A stretch of DNA of 58,786 bases from assembly GCA_026418615.1 (NCBI GenBank), contig JAOAAY010000019.1:1-58786 (forward strand). Reading direction: 5' to 3'. The notes under the pieces were generated by a model. That model did no database searches. It saw only the letters and a program-made list of their open reading frames with translations, and had not been told where the DNA came from. The stretch's first letter is position 1. The number at the start of each line of letters is the position of its first letter. This document shows positions 18,782 through 28,266 of the stretch, in pieces. Origin of the DNA: Candidatus Sumerlaeaceae bacterium (lineage in GTDB: Bacteria > Sumerlaeota > Sumerlaeia > Sumerlaeales > Sumerlaeaceae). The position numbers and the translations under genes are program-made.

Positions 18782-18858
18782 AAAAAAATTGATACCCTCG
18801 CTTAAGCGGGTCGGAGTCGGGGGTGTCAGACAGTCACCAAGACAGAGAGGCTTGCATC

Positions 18859-20181
18859 GTGACGATCGAAGTAAAACTGCCCCCGATTGCGGATGGCGTG
18901 GATAAGGGCGATGTGGCGGCGGTGCATGTGAAACCGGGCGACATCGTCAAAGCCGACGATCCCCTGATCGAGGTCGAATCCGACAAGGCCACCATCCCGG
19001 TGCCTGCGCCGGCCGACGGGCGCGTGGCGCGGGTCTTGGTGAAACAGGGCGACAAGATCCGGGTGGGTCAGTTGATTGTTGAACTCGAGCAGGTTGCTGC
19101 TGCGGTCTCCGGTGCCGCTGCGCCGCCGGCTTCTGCGGAGCCGGTCAAGCCTCTGAGCCCGGGCCTCACACCGCGCGAGGACCGGCCTATTATGATGGAC
19201 GAGCCACCCCCGCCGTCGCCTCTACCGCCGGTGCAGACTGCGCCTCCGCCGGGTGGGTTGGACGAAAACCAACACATCCCCGCGGGTCCCGCGGTGCGGC
19301 GTATCGCTCGCGAACTAGGTATTGATTTGCGCCGTGTGCGCGGTTCCGGGCGCAATGGCCGCATCACCGTGGAGGACCTCGACCCGTACATCCGTCAGTA
19401 TGTGGCGGCTCGCGGCGGTGTTGCGCCGAGCGGCCCGGCCTTCGCACCCGTCGAATTACCCGATTTCTCCCAATGGGGGCCCGTCCGCTCCGAGAAAGCG
19501 TCAACGCTGCGTGTCAAAATCGCAGACAAACTCGCTCAGGCTTGGGCCACAGTGCCGCATGTTCACCATCACCACGAGGCGGACATCACGGGGCTGGCGG
19601 CCATGCAAAAGCGTTACAAGGATCGGGTCGCGGAACGGGGCGCAAGCCTGACACTCACTCCGTTTCTGCTCAAGGCTCTCGTCATCGCGCTCAAAGAGTT
19701 TCCCGTCTTTAACGCCTCCTACGATGCCGCGCGCGGAGAGATCATCTACAAGGACTATTACCATATCGGCGTGGCGGTGGATACAGACGCGGGACTGATT
19801 GTGCCCGTCGTGCGGGATGTGGATAAGAAAACGATCATGCAACTGGCAGCGGACTTGGCTGATCTGTCGCGCCGCACGCGCGAGCGCAAGGTCACTCCGG
19901 ATGAACTGCGGGGCGGTACCTTCACCCTCTCGAACCTTGGGGGTATCGGCGGCGGCCATTTCAACCCGATCATCAACACCCCCGAGGTGGCCATCCTTGG
20001 CACCGGCCGCGCTGTCCAGAAACCTGTTTTTGCGGCCGACGGTTCGGTTCAAGCGCGCCTCATGATGCCTCTGACGCTTGGCTATGATCACCGCGTCATT
20101 GACGGGGCAGACGGCGCACGCTTTCTCGTCAGGCTCGTGGATATTCTGGAAAACTTCGAGGCAACGATCCTCGGCTTTTGA
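18859..20181 (+). CDS. aceF: Pyruvate dehydrogenase E2 (dihydrolipoyl acetyltransferase)
   Basis: 440 residues. One lipoyl domain (1-75, Lys43 in ESDKAT), a Pro-rich linker, a peripheral subunit-binding domain (about 148-185: GPAVRRIARELGIDLRRV and GSGRNGRITVEDL) and the acyltransferase domain ending in GYDHRVIDG (His411, Asp415). GTG 18859 is chosen because the family begins VTIEVKLP here and AGAGAGG lies about 10 bases upstream; a GTG at 18823 would add 12 untypical residues. Only one lipoyl domain is present, compared with three in E. coli. Partner of aceE; E3 is not in the window. Confidence 0.93.
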   Translation: MTIEVKLPPIADGVDKGDVAAVHVKPGDIVKADDPLIEVESDKATIPVPAPADGRVARVLVKQGDKIRVGQLIVELEQVAAAVSGAAAPPASAEPVKPLSPGLTPREDRPIMMDEPPPPSPLPPVQTAPPPGGLDENQHIPAGPAVRRIARELGIDLRRVRGSGRNGRITVEDLDPYIRQYVAARGGVAPSGPAFAPVELPDFSQWGPVRSEKASTLRVKIADKLAQAWATVPHVHHHHEADITGLAAMQKRYKDRVAERGASLTLTPFLLKALVIALKEFPVFNASYDAARGEIIYKDYYHIGVAVDTDAGLIVPVVRDVDKKTIMQLAADLADLSRRTRERKVTPDELRGGTFTLSNLGGIGGGHFNPIINTPEVAILGTGRAVQKPVFAADGSVQARLMMPLTLGYDHRVIDGADGARFLVRLVDILENFEATILGF

Positions 20182-20190
20182 CAAGGCGGA

Positions 20191-20298
20191 GCGGGCGGCG
20201 TGCGCCCTGGCACACGGCAAGAGGCCTTATGGCTGCTTCCGTCAGGACCTGACCCGTTCGACATTACGCGTTGCCAGGACGCGCGTCGCCCGCCCGCA
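20191..20298 (-). ncRNA. ffs: Small bacterial signal recognition particle RNA (4.5S-like)
   Basis: On the minus strand, 20254-20231 reads GGTCAGGTCCTGACGGAAGC and continues AGCC, the conserved Ffh-binding helix 8. The flanks pair as a long hairpin: GCGGGCGG (5') with CCGCCCGC (3'), then CGCGCG/CGCACG-type pairs, then CCTGGCA with TGCCAGG. The apical loop is UGAC (URRC class) instead of the common GGAA. A GATAAT -10-like box at 20316-20311 would place the 5' end near 20304. No T-run follows. It fills the gap between the converging aceF and hydrolase genes. Confidence 0.87.
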
Positions 20299-20350
20299 CC
20301 GTCCCCCTCTATTATCTGTTTGCCGTGCAGCGGATTCACCCGCCACCCGA

Positions 20351-21118
20351 CTATAGCACCCGGCGCAAAAAGGCGATAGCCCGCCGCAGCGCGTCGCGCT
20401 GAGCCTCGCCCCGCAGCAGATGGCCTTGGCACGGGTAAATCGCCAATTCGGCGCAAACATCCCGCGCCTTGAGCAACCGCTCGAGTTTGTAGGCCTCCGA
20501 CACCGGCACTGTTTCGTCGCACTCGCCGTGAACGATCAACACGGGGGGCATGTCGGTCATCGCGGCCACATACCGATTTGGCACGCCGCCGGCGACCTCG
20601 ACCACGGCGCGCACGCGGTCGTCCACGGCTGCCGTAGCGACGGCCACATATCCGCCCAGCGAGACGCCCGCCAGCGCGATGCGATTCGCATCAACCTGCG
20701 GCAGACAAGCCGCATACGAAATTGCGTCGCGCACCGTCGCCACCCATGCGCGGAACTCGACGGGGTCTTTGCCGATGTCCGGCTTACGGGGCCCCGTCCC
20801 CGTGCGGTCAAAGTAACTGACAATAATGGCCACATAGCCCGCGCCTGCCAACTGGGAGGCGGTCATCCGGTAAACCGCAGGGTTCTCGCACAACCCCTCC
20901 GCCCCGTGCAGCATGATGACGGCCGGCGCCACAGCGCAAGACCGTGGCGTGAAAACCTCGACTCCTACCGGGCATCCTGCGCTCATGAAAGCGTCCTGTG
21001 TGCCCCGCGGAGCCAGCAACCCTAACAACCCTTGGGCTGGCGCGGCGGTCACCGCTGCCAACACGATCAGTACTGCCGCCAACCGTCCCACACGCAAAAC
21101 CGCTTTCCTGTGTCCCAT
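20351..21118 (-). CDS. Secreted dienelactone hydrolase-family alpha/beta hydrolase
   Basis: 255 residues with an N-terminal signal or anchor (VGRLAAVLIVLAAVTAAPAQG). The alpha/beta-hydrolase core has VIMLHGAEG (oxyanion loop), the nucleophile elbow GVSLGGYVA (Ser), Asp in HGECDETVP and His in CQGHLLRG. DLH proteins proper use Cys as nucleophile; here it is Ser, so an esterase or similar activity is more likely. The substrate is unknown. GAGGT lies seven bases before the ATG. It is 98 bases upstream of nothing obviously related; the SPFH gene ends there on the same strand and might be co-transcribed. Confidence 0.82.
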   Translation of the reverse strand: MGHRKAVLRVGRLAAVLIVLAAVTAAPAQGLLGLLAPRGTQDAFMSAGCPVGVEVFTPRSCAVAPAVIMLHGAEGLCENPAVYRMTASQLAGAGYVAIIVSYFDRTGTGPRKPDIGKDPVEFRAWVATVRDAISYAACLPQVDANRIALAGVSLGGYVAVATAAVDDRVRAVVEVAGGVPNRYVAAMTDMPPVLIVHGECDETVPVSEAYKLERLLKARDVCAELAIYPCQGHLLRGEAQRDALRRAIAFLRRVL

Positions 21119-21216
21119 CTCCCTGACCTCACGCCCCGAATTTGTCCAATACCGCAGACTTGCCCATCATTACTTCATAGCCAAAGCGAAGCGCAACTGC
21201 ATTTCGGGGCGGGAAC

Positions 21217-22215
21217 TCAACCGCGGGTTCCCGCCTTGTTGGTTAGCATCTCTTTGATGCCGCCGAGGGCGCCGAGGACACCGCTGGCTTCGTACGGGAT
21301 GTAAACAGTCTTGTTGTCCTGCCCCGTGACCATTTCCTTCAGCGTGTCAATGTAGCGTACGGCCAGCAGGTATTGCGCCGGGTCGCCTCCGCTCTTGGTG
21401 ATTGTGTCGGTGATTTTCTGGATCGCTTCCGCCTCGGCCTGCGCCACGAGGATGCGGGCTTGTGCCTGACCTTCTGCGCGCAGAATCTGGGCCTGTTTTT
21501 CACCGTCGGCGCGAAAGATTTCGCTCTCGCGCACGCCCTCGGCTTCGAGGATTGCCGCCCGTTTGCGTCCCTCGGCCTCAAGGATCACTGCCCGTCGGTC
21601 GCGCTCCGCGCGCATCTGCTTTTCGAGAGCGTTGCGAATGTCGAGCGGCGGGCTGATTTCCTGCAATTCGACCCGGTTGACCTTCACGCCCCACTTGTCG
21701 CTGGCCTCGTCGAGGATGGCTCGCAACTTTGAGTTGATCGTCTCGCGCGAGGACAGCGTCTGGTCGAGATCCAGTTCACCGATGACATTGCGCAGGGTCG
21801 TCTGCGTGAGTTTCTCGATCGCATCGGGCAGGTTGGCGATTTCGTAGACCGCGCGGATGGGATCGGTGATCTGAAAGTAAAGAAGCGCGTTGATCTCGGT
21901 GACAACATTGTCTTTCGTGATCACGCTCTGGCGCGAAAAATCGTAGACTGTTTCGCGCAGGTCAATGCGCTTGAGCCTCACGCGCCGGACAATGCGGATG
22001 CCCTCGACATTCGTCTGAGCATAGATCCATTCGATTTCGCGCGGCCGGTCTATGATGGGCCAGATGATATTGATGCCCGACTCGAGGGTTCGGTGAAAGC
22101 GCCCCAGGCGCTCGATGACCATCGTTTCCGACTGGCGGACGATGATCAATCCTTTGAAAATGAAGACAATGACAAAAACAGTGAGAACGAGCAGAAAAAC
22201 CTGCAACGCTTCCAT
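21217..22215 (-). CDS. SPFH/Band-7 membrane protein (QmcA/paraslipin type)
   Basis: 332 residues: one N-terminal membrane helix (LQVFLLVLTVFVIVFIFKGLIIV), an SPFH domain (VRQSETMVIERLGRFHRTLESG through ISPPLDI), then a long coiled coil rich in EAEGRKRAAILEAEG and AQAEAEAIQ repeats. These proteins form ring oligomers that organise membrane microdomains. AGGAGG lies seven bases before the ATG at 22215, which decides this start over the GTG at 22221. The nfeD gene upstream overlaps or abuts, the classic nfeD-slipin/QmcA pair. Confidence 0.9.
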   Translation of the reverse strand: MEALQVFLLVLTVFVIVFIFKGLIIVRQSETMVIERLGRFHRTLESGINIIWPIIDRPREIEWIYAQTNVEGIRIVRRVRLKRIDLRETVYDFSRQSVITKDNVVTEINALLYFQITDPIRAVYEIANLPDAIEKLTQTTLRNVIGELDLDQTLSSRETINSKLRAILDEASDKWGVKVNRVELQEISPPLDIRNALEKQMRAERDRRAVILEAEGRKRAAILEAEGVRESEIFRADGEKQAQILRAEGQAQARILVAQAEAEAIQKITDTITKSGGDPAQYLLAVRYIDTLKEMVTGQDNKTVYIPYEASGVLGALGGIKEMLTNKAGTRG

Positions 22216-22217
22216 GC

Positions 22218-22715
22218 TCACGCCTCCTGTGCCGGCGGGTTGTTTTGCGTGGCGGGCTCCGGCACCGCCTCGACGAGCAGGCGCGTGCCATCCACGCGCC
22301 TGACGATCACCTTGCTGCCGCGTGCGTACGGGCAGTTATCGAGGGCTACCCCGCGCCAGTCTTCTCCGCGCACCTTTACGCGGCCCTCGCCTGTGTTGGG
22401 ATCGAAGGCGACGGTGACGGTGGCGGTCTGGCCGATCAGCCAGTCGGTGTTGGTCGGCACTGCGTTCGAGGGTTTCAGAAAGTGCCTTGTCATAAAGGGC
22501 CGCACAACCACAAAGGCCAGAACCGAGGCGGCGCCAAAAGCGCAGATTTGCCAAGTCCAAGCCAAGCCGAAGTAGGACACGGCCGCGGCCGCAACGCAGC
22601 CCACCGAAAAGCACGCAAGGACAAATCCCGGCGTGACAACCTCGGCAATCAGCAGGATGATGGCAAAGGTGAGCCACGCCGACCACACTTCCATATTGAT
22701 CCCGAACAGACTCAT
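22218..22715 (-). CDS. NfeD-family membrane protein
   Basis: About 165 residues: membrane helices (AWLTFAIILLIAEVVTPGFVLACF and further hydrophobic stretches to about residue 75), then a C-terminal OB-fold (IGQTATVTVAFDPNTGEGRVKVRGEDWRGVA... motif typical of NfeDC). NfeD partners the SPFH protein encoded directly downstream, and its stop lies just before that gene's ATG. ATG 22715 or GTG 22721 could be the start; neither has a well-spaced ribosome binding site. Confidence 0.88.
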   Translation of the reverse strand: MSLFGINMEVWSAWLTFAIILLIAEVVTPGFVLACFSVGCVAAAAVSYFGLAWTWQICAFGAASVLAFVVVRPFMTRHFLKPSNAVPTNTDWLIGQTATVTVAFDPNTGEGRVKVRGEDWRGVALDNCPYARGSKVIVRRVDGTRLLVEAVPEPATQNNPPAQEA

Positions 22716-22862
22716 ACGCACCGCTGTGCGGACTGACCCCTCCAGTGATTGTCATGCCCCTTGTCAGCGAGGGCGCTGTCCAAGTCAATCGCTACCCGAA
22801 ATGAATTTTCGGCAGTAGCCTTGACAAGGTCGTCGTATGGCCACCCGTCTCGCTGTCGCCGG

Positions 22863-25800
22863 TCAGCGCCCTGGTTCGTATGCGAGGTTGGGCGCCAGCC
22901 AACGCTCCACATCGGCCACGGTCATGCCCTTGCGAGCGGCGTAGTCGGCCACCTGATCCGGTCCTATTTTGCCGACAGCGAAATATTTGGCCTGCGGATG
23001 GGAGAAGTACAGTCCGCTGACCGAGGCGGCAGGGTACATGGCGAAGGTCTCGGTCAGCCGGATGCCAGTGGCGCGTTCGGCATCGAGCAGTGCCCAGAGC
23101 GTGGCCTTCTCCGTGTGGTCCGGACAGGCGGGATAACCTGCTGCAGGCCGGATGCCCCGGTAGCGCTCGCGGATCAGGTCTTCGTGCGAGAGTTTCTCGC
23201 CGCGGCCGTAGCCCCATTCCTCCCGGGCGCGCTTGTGCAGCATCTCTGCCAGAGCCTCGGCGAGCCGGTCGGCGAGGGCCTTGACCATGATTGAACTGTA
23301 ATCGTCGTGGTCGCGCTCGAACTGCTCGACGACCGGTTCGATGCCAATGCCGGCGGTGACGGCGAATGCTCCGAGGTAATCGGGGCGGCCGGCGTCTCGG
23401 GGCGCGATGAAATCCGCGAGACACTGGTTGGGTTGGCCGGCGGGCTTCTCCGTCTGTTGGCGCAGGAAACGGAACACGGTTCGCACGGAGGCGCGCGACT
23501 CGTCCGTGCAAACCGCGATATCGTCGCCGTCGGCATATGCCGGAAAAAATCCATACACGGCGCGCAGGGTGAGCCACTTTTCGTCCACGATCCTGGCCAG
23601 CATGGCCTGCGCGTCGTCAAAGAGTTCCCGGGCGCGTTCGCCGGTTGCCGGATCGTCGAAGATGTGAGGATAGCGCCCGCGCAACTCCCAAGTGTGGAAG
23701 AACGGCGACCAGTCTATGAACGGCACGACATCCGCGGCGGGGATATCGCTCAGGACGCGGGTGCCGGTGAAAGATGGAACAGGCAGATCGGCTGTGCTCC
23801 AGTCCACGGGTGTTCGGCGGGCGCGCGCCTCGGCAAGGGGCAGCAGGGTTCGGGCCGTGTCGCGCGCGCCGTGCTCGGCCCGGAGCCGGTCCTGTTCCGC
23901 CCGCACTTGGGAGGTGAACTCCGTGCGCTGATCGGGACTGATGAGCGACGCCGCCACCCCCACGGCACGCGAGGCGTCGAGGACATGGACCACGGGCCCC
24001 GAGTAGGCGGGGGCAATCTTGACGGCTGTATGCGCCTTGCTCGTGGTGGCGCCGCCGATCAGCAGCGGCACTTGGAAACTTTCCCGCTCCATCTCGCGCG
24101 CCACATGAACCATCTCATCGAGCGAGGGCGTGATGAGTCCGCTCAGGCCAATGATGTCCGCCTCGTGCTCGCGCGCCGCTTCGAGGATTTTCTCGCACGG
24201 CACCATGACGCCAAGGTCAATGACCTCGAAGTTGTTGCAGGCCAGCACGACCCCAACGATATTCTTTCCGATGTCGTGGACATCGCCCTTGACCGTGGCG
24301 AGCACAATGCGCCCGGCGCTGCGCTGCGTCGCGCCGCCCGTCTTCTTTTCCGCCTCGAGGTAGGGCAGCAGTACGGCCACGGCCTTTTTCATGACGCGCG
24401 CGCTCTTGACCACCTGCGGAAGAAACATTTTTCCGGCGCCAAAGAGGTCGCCCACGATGTTCATCCCGGCCATGAGCGGGCCTTCGATGACCGCGAGGGG
24501 GCGCCCGTACTTTTCCAGCGCCTCCAGCACATCCGACTCGATGTGCGTCAGGATGCCCTTGATGAGCGCGTGGGTGAGGCGCTCTTCCACGGGGCCTGAG
24601 TGCCACGCATCGGCTTTGTCCGCCGACTCCTGCACGGCCGCCGATTTGACCGACTCCGCGAAGGCCACCAGCCGCTCGGTGGCGTCCGGACGGCGGTTGA
24701 GGATGACATCCTCCACCAGTTCGCGCAAATCCTCCGGAATTTCCTCGTACACGGCCAGTTGCCCGGCATTGACGATGCCCATGTCCAATCCTGCGCGGAT
24801 CGCGTGGTAGAGGAATGCCGCGTGGATGGCCTCGCGCACCGGGTTGTTGCCGCGGAAGGAAAACGAGACATTGGAGATGCCGCCGCTGGTGCGCGCCCCC
24901 GGGCACCGCCGCTTGATCTCGCGCACGGCCTCGATGAACGCCACGCCGTAGGAGTTGTGTTCCTCGATGCCCGTCGCCACCGTCAGCACATTGGGGTCGA
25001 AGATGATGTCCTCCGGCGGGAAGCCGGCCTGCCCGGTCAGTAGCCGGTAAGCGCGCTCGCAGATCTCCACTTTGCGCTCAAAGGTGTCGGCCTGTCCGCG
25101 CTCATCAAAGGCCATGACCACTACGCCTGCTCCAAAGCGCCGTATCATGCGTGCTTGCCGGAGAAACTCCGCCTCGCCCTCTTTGAGGCTGATCGAATTG
25201 ACCACGCCTTTGCCCTGCACGCACTTCAGCCCGGCCTCCAGCACTGCCCATTTGGATGAGTCAATCATCACTGGCACGCGGGCGATTTCCGGCTCGGAGG
25301 CGATCAGGTTGAGAAATGTCGTCATGGCGGCGACGCCGTCGAGCATGCCTTCGTCCATGTTGACATCAATCATGTTGGCGCCGTTTTCGACCTGCTGGCG
25401 CGCGATGACGAGGGCCTCCTCAAATTGCCCGGCCTTGATGAGTTTGGCGAATTTCGGCGAGCCGGTGACATTCGTGCGTTCGCCGATGGGAACAAAGCCC
25501 GTTTCGGGGCGCAGAACGAGAGGTTCGAGCCCGCTAAAGGCGGTCAGGCGCTGGGGCTGCGGGGGGCGCCGTGGGGCCAGTCCGCGCACCGCGGCTGCAA
25601 TGGCCGCAATGTGTTGCGGCGTCGTGCCGCAACAGCCGCCCACAAGGTTCAGCCAGCCGTTGAGCGCGAAGTCGCGCAACTCAGCCGCCATCATCTCCGG
25701 CGTTTCATCGAACCCCGTGTCGCTCAAGGGGTTGGGCAGGCCAGCGTTTGGGTAGCAGGAGACCGCAATGGGTGCCAGCCGCGAGAGTTCTTCAATGTGG

Positions 25801-26579
25801 GGCCGCATCTGCCCGGGCCCAAGGGCGCAGTTGATGCCGATGCTGAGCAGCGGCATGTGCGAGACGGAAATCCAGAAAGCCTCGATGGTTTGCCCTGACA
25901 GGGTGCGGCCGCTCTGGTCGGTGATCGTGACGGAGACCATGATGGGCAGGCGTTGGCCGGTCTCATCGAAAACCGTTTCAATGGCATAGTAGGCCGCCTT
26001 CAGCACCAGCGTGTCGAAGACCGTCTCGACAAGCAACAGATCTACGCCCCCCTCGATGAGTCCGCGCACCTGTTCCGCATAGGCCGCACTGACCTCGTCA
26101 AAGGTCACCGCGCGGCGGGCGGGGTTGTTGACATCGGTTGCCAGCGAAAGGGTGCGGTTGGTGGGGCCGAGCGCGCCGGCCACGAACCGCGGTCGGGTCG
26201 GGTCGGCGGCCATGGCGGCGTCGGCTGCCTCGCGAGCCAACCGGGCCGCTGCCACATTCAATTCGCGCGCCAGCGACTCCATGCGGTAATCCGCGAGCGA
26301 GATGGCTTGCGCGTTGAAAGTGTTGGTCTCGATGATGTCGGCGCCGGCGGCAAGGTAACCGTCATGAATCGCCCGGATGACAGTCGGCTGCGTCAGCACG
26401 AGCAGGTCATTGTTGCCCTTCAGATCGCACCCGTGGTCCCGAAAGCGCTCGCCGCGGTATTGTTCCTCGGATAACTTATGGCGCTGGATCATGGTGCCCA
26501 TGGCACCGTCAATAATGACGATGCGTTCGGCCAACAGGCGCCGGAGGGTCGTCTCGGTTTGTTCGCGGGGTCTGATCAC
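22863..26579 (-). CDS. metH: Cobalamin-dependent methionine synthase
   Basis: 1238 residues, full four-module MetH. Homocysteine domain (about 1-325) with zinc ligands in [11 protein letters not shown] and [11 protein letters not shown]; pterin domain (about 345-620) from [16 protein letters not shown]12 cap and Rossmann domain with DVHDIGKNI (His ligand of cobalt) near 750; reactivation domain (about 900-1238) with [15 protein letters not shown]. It methylates homocysteine using methyltetrahydrofolate. No cobalamin riboswitch is recognisable in the short leader before a terminator of the next gene. It is probably monocistronic. Confidence 0.97.
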   Translation of the reverse strand: MIRPREQTETTLRRLLAERIVIIDGAMGTMIQRHKLSEEQYRGERFRDHGCDLKGNNDLLVLTQPTVIRAIHDGYLAAGADIIETNTFNAQAISLADYRMESLARELNVAAARLAREAADAAMAADPTRPRFVAGALGPTNRTLSLATDVNNPARRAVTFDEVSAAYAEQVRGLIEGGVDLLLVETVFDTLVLKAAYYAIETVFDETGQRLPIMVSVTITDQSGRTLSGQTIEAFWISVSHMPLLSIGINCALGPGQMRPHIEELSRLAPIAVSCYPNAGLPNPLSDTGFDETPEMMAAELRDFALNGWLNLVGGCCGTTPQHIAAIAAAVRGLAPRRPPQPQRLTAFSGLEPLVLRPETGFVPIGERTNVTGSPKFAKLIKAGQFEEALVIARQQVENGANMIDVNMDEGMLDGVAAMTTFLNLIASEPEIARVPVMIDSSKWAVLEAGLKCVQGKGVVNSISLKEGEAEFLRQARMIRRFGAGVVVMAFDERGQADTFERKVEICERAYRLLTGQAGFPPEDIIFDPNVLTVATGIEEHNSYGVAFIEAVREIKRRCPGARTSGGISNVSFSFRGNNPVREAIHAAFLYHAIRAGLDMGIVNAGQLAVYEEIPEDLRELVEDVILNRRPDATERLVAFAESVKSAAVQESADKADAWHSGPVEERLTHALIKGILTHIESDVLEALEKYGRPLAVIEGPLMAGMNIVGDLFGAGKMFLPQVVKSARVMKKAVAVLLPYLEAEKKTGGATQRSAGRIVLATVKGDVHDIGKNIVGVVLACNNFEVIDLGVMVPCEKILEAAREHEADIIGLSGLITPSLDEMVHVAREMERESFQVPLLIGGATTSKAHTAVKIAPAYSGPVVHVLDASRAVGVAASLISPDQRTEFTSQVRAEQDRLRAEHGARDTARTLLPLAEARARRTPVDWSTADLPVPSFTGTRVLSDIPAADVVPFIDWSPFFHTWELRGRYPHIFDDPATGERARELFDDAQAMLARIVDEKWLTLRAVYGFFPAYADGDDIAVCTDESRASVRTVFRFLRQQTEKPAGQPNQCLADFIAPRDAGRPDYLGAFAVTAGIGIEPVVEQFERDHDDYSSIMVKALADRLAEALAEMLHKRAREEWGYGRGEKLSHEDLIRERYRGIRPAAGYPACPDHTEKATLWALLDAERATGIRLTETFAMYPAASVSGLYFSHPQAKYFAVGKIGPDQVADYAARKGMTVADVERWLAPNLAYEPGR

Positions 26580-26651
26580 TCTGGTCTAAGCCGTAGGGAG
26601 CAATACGCGGCTGTCACGATGCATGTTCAAAAGAGGCAGGGGGCGGCGATG

Positions 26652-26687
26652 AAAGGAAAAACCCCCGGACCTATTACGGTCCGGGGG
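26652..26687 (-). terminator. Rho-independent terminator of secreted propeller gene
   Basis: A perfect 10-bp stem (CCCCCGGACC with GGTCCGGGGG), six-base loop, and TTTTTCCTTT on the minus strand directly after. It lies 51 bases past the stop at 26739 and separates this gene from metH. Confidence 0.9.
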
Positions 26688-26738
26688 CAAGAAACAAATG
26701 GCTTTTGCTCACAAGCAAGCCGCGTCAGGGCATGTTTT

Positions 26739-27908
26739 TTAGTAAATAGACCAATCGCCCACGGCGGCCGCAGGGGTGAACTTCTTGGCTATTAAGCCGG
26801 AGTTGCCAGTTCCATCGGACGCCGCATAGACACGGCCGGTCGAAGCATCAAAAACCAAGCCGTCTGAGCCGATAAACGCGTCGCTGCCGCCGGCCTCGCT
26901 AACGATCTGGGCTTCTGACTGAAGAGCCGTATCGGCGTTAGGCGGGACGATATTGCTCAGAATCAGCACACCGTCATCGGCACCCGCGTTCGTCGGTGCG
27001 CCAAACATGTTGGCCAGATAGACTCGGCCTGCGCTGTCCACCGTCACCGAGTTGTAACCGACATCGGTCGTCGGAGGACCAAGATCAGCCTCTATGTCGG
27101 TCGCGAGAACATACTTGATGGCTGAATTGGAACTGAAATCGACACGAATGAGGTCGTCATTCGAAGCCGCAGCGCCGCTGTTGATGGCTACGGCCTGAGT
27201 GGCGTTTAAAAATTCAATGTCGTTGATACTCTGATTTGCAGCCGTGTCGCCCGAGGCGGCCGTCAGCGTCGCTTCGGTCACCAGAACGGTGGCCGGCTTG
27301 GAACCGTCATTCACCAAAGTCGAGGTGTCCACGCTCATAATGCAATCGCCGTTCGGGTTGCCGAAGCCTCCATCGCACAGCAAGTAGGCCGTGTTGCCCT
27401 GAACAACCATTCCGTTGCCACCCTCAATGGGTGAGGTTGGCGATGTAGTCTCGCAGCAGAGCACATTGATCGTGTACGGCGGGATCGGCTCAATTGCCAG
27501 CAAGGCCGCTTGCATGCCGCTACCGTCAAGGTAGGCCAGAATCTTGCCGTTGGCGTTAAAGCCCAACGCTTGGAACCTTACCGCAGACGCGGGAGGATCA
27601 GGATTGGCACCATTGGCAGCCCCGATGGCCGTCACCAAGGCCACATCGGTCGCAACGACTGAAACCCGGCTACCGGGGGGCTGGGAGAGGTCGAATTTCA
27701 AGATTTTTCTGTTTGTCCCCTCGAGATTGCCGGCCACGAAAACATTCGGATTGTTCGGATCCATGCCGAGAGCATTGAGGTTCGTGTTTGTACCGCCGGC
27801 GACAGCCGTGATCTCCGACTCCGGAATCAGGACAGTCCAGGTCGCCTGAGCCTGCACCAATCCTGCGGTGAGCAAGGTCACCGCAAGTAATGATAAATGC
27901 TTTTTCAT
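26739..27908 (-). CDS. Secreted propeller-like protein of unknown function (paralogue of the gene at 4809)
   Basis: 389 residues. Signal peptide MKKHLSLLAVTLLTAGLVQA; AGGAGG about 11 bases upstream fixes the ATG at 27908. Blade-like repeats are visible: NVFVAGNLEGTNRKILKFDLS, NGKILAYLDGSG, NTAYLLCDGGFGN, GRVYLANMFG and GRVYAASDGTGNSGLIAK. It ends in FTPAAAVGDWSIY, like the paralogue's MAGVTDWTLFE. Cys pairs (VLCCETTS) are present. No catalytic motif is recognised. It is followed by a strong terminator and so is a single-gene unit. Confidence 0.75.
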   Translation of the reverse strand: MKKHLSLLAVTLLTAGLVQAQATWTVLIPESEITAVAGGTNTNLNALGMDPNNPNVFVAGNLEGTNRKILKFDLSQPPGSRVSVVATDVALVTAIGAANGANPDPPASAVRFQALGFNANGKILAYLDGSGMQAALLAIEPIPPYTINVLCCETTSPTSPIEGGNGMVVQGNTAYLLCDGGFGNPNGDCIMSVDTSTLVNDGSKPATVLVTEATLTAASGDTAANQSINDIEFLNATQAVAINSGAAASNDDLIRVDFSSNSAIKYVLATDIEADLGPPTTDVGYNSVTVDSAGRVYLANMFGAPTNAGADDGVLILSNIVPPNADTALQSEAQIVSEAGGSDAFIGSDGLVFDASTGRVYAASDGTGNSGLIAKKFTPAAAVGDWSIY

Positions 27909-28266
27909 GTGATCAATTGCCTCCTGAAGCATCGTTGAATGGTGCACCCGTTCTTGGATGACTTTCTACGAAGCCATAGGCCGGCGGGACGGTTCAACAT
28001 AAATTGGCACCGTCTCATATTTGATTTGCGCTATCACTGTTTTCTGTATCAATTTGACCCGCGGACCCAGCATGCTAAACGGAATCCGCCTCAGGGGTGG
28101 CACCGTTTGTCCGCGTTCGTACGCGCCTTGGTTTCCATTTTGTGTGTCCCACGCGAAAAGTGTGAGGGGGAAATTGAAACCAATTCCAATCCGCCGCGGG
28201 ATGGCGTTTGCGACGCGTTACCCGTCTGTTGACTCTGCCCTGCGCAAAGGTAGGGGTCGTGCGCTC
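27909..28266. other. Divergent intergenic region (358 bases)
   Basis: The region separates the minus-strand propeller gene from the plus-strand methyltransferase gene and should carry promoters for both. It is less GC-rich than its surroundings. TTGATT near 28019 with TGTATC 18 bases later is a weak sigma70-like candidate on the plus strand. No RNA gene or convincing hairpin was seen. The methyltransferase frame is open through much of it, but that part lacks protein character. Confidence 0.35.

Noticed and set aside
26580..26738. Cobalamin riboswitch before metH
   Set aside because: Only about 70 bases lie between metH and the neighbour's terminator; no B12-box-like sequence was seen, and the prominent hairpin belongs to the other gene.
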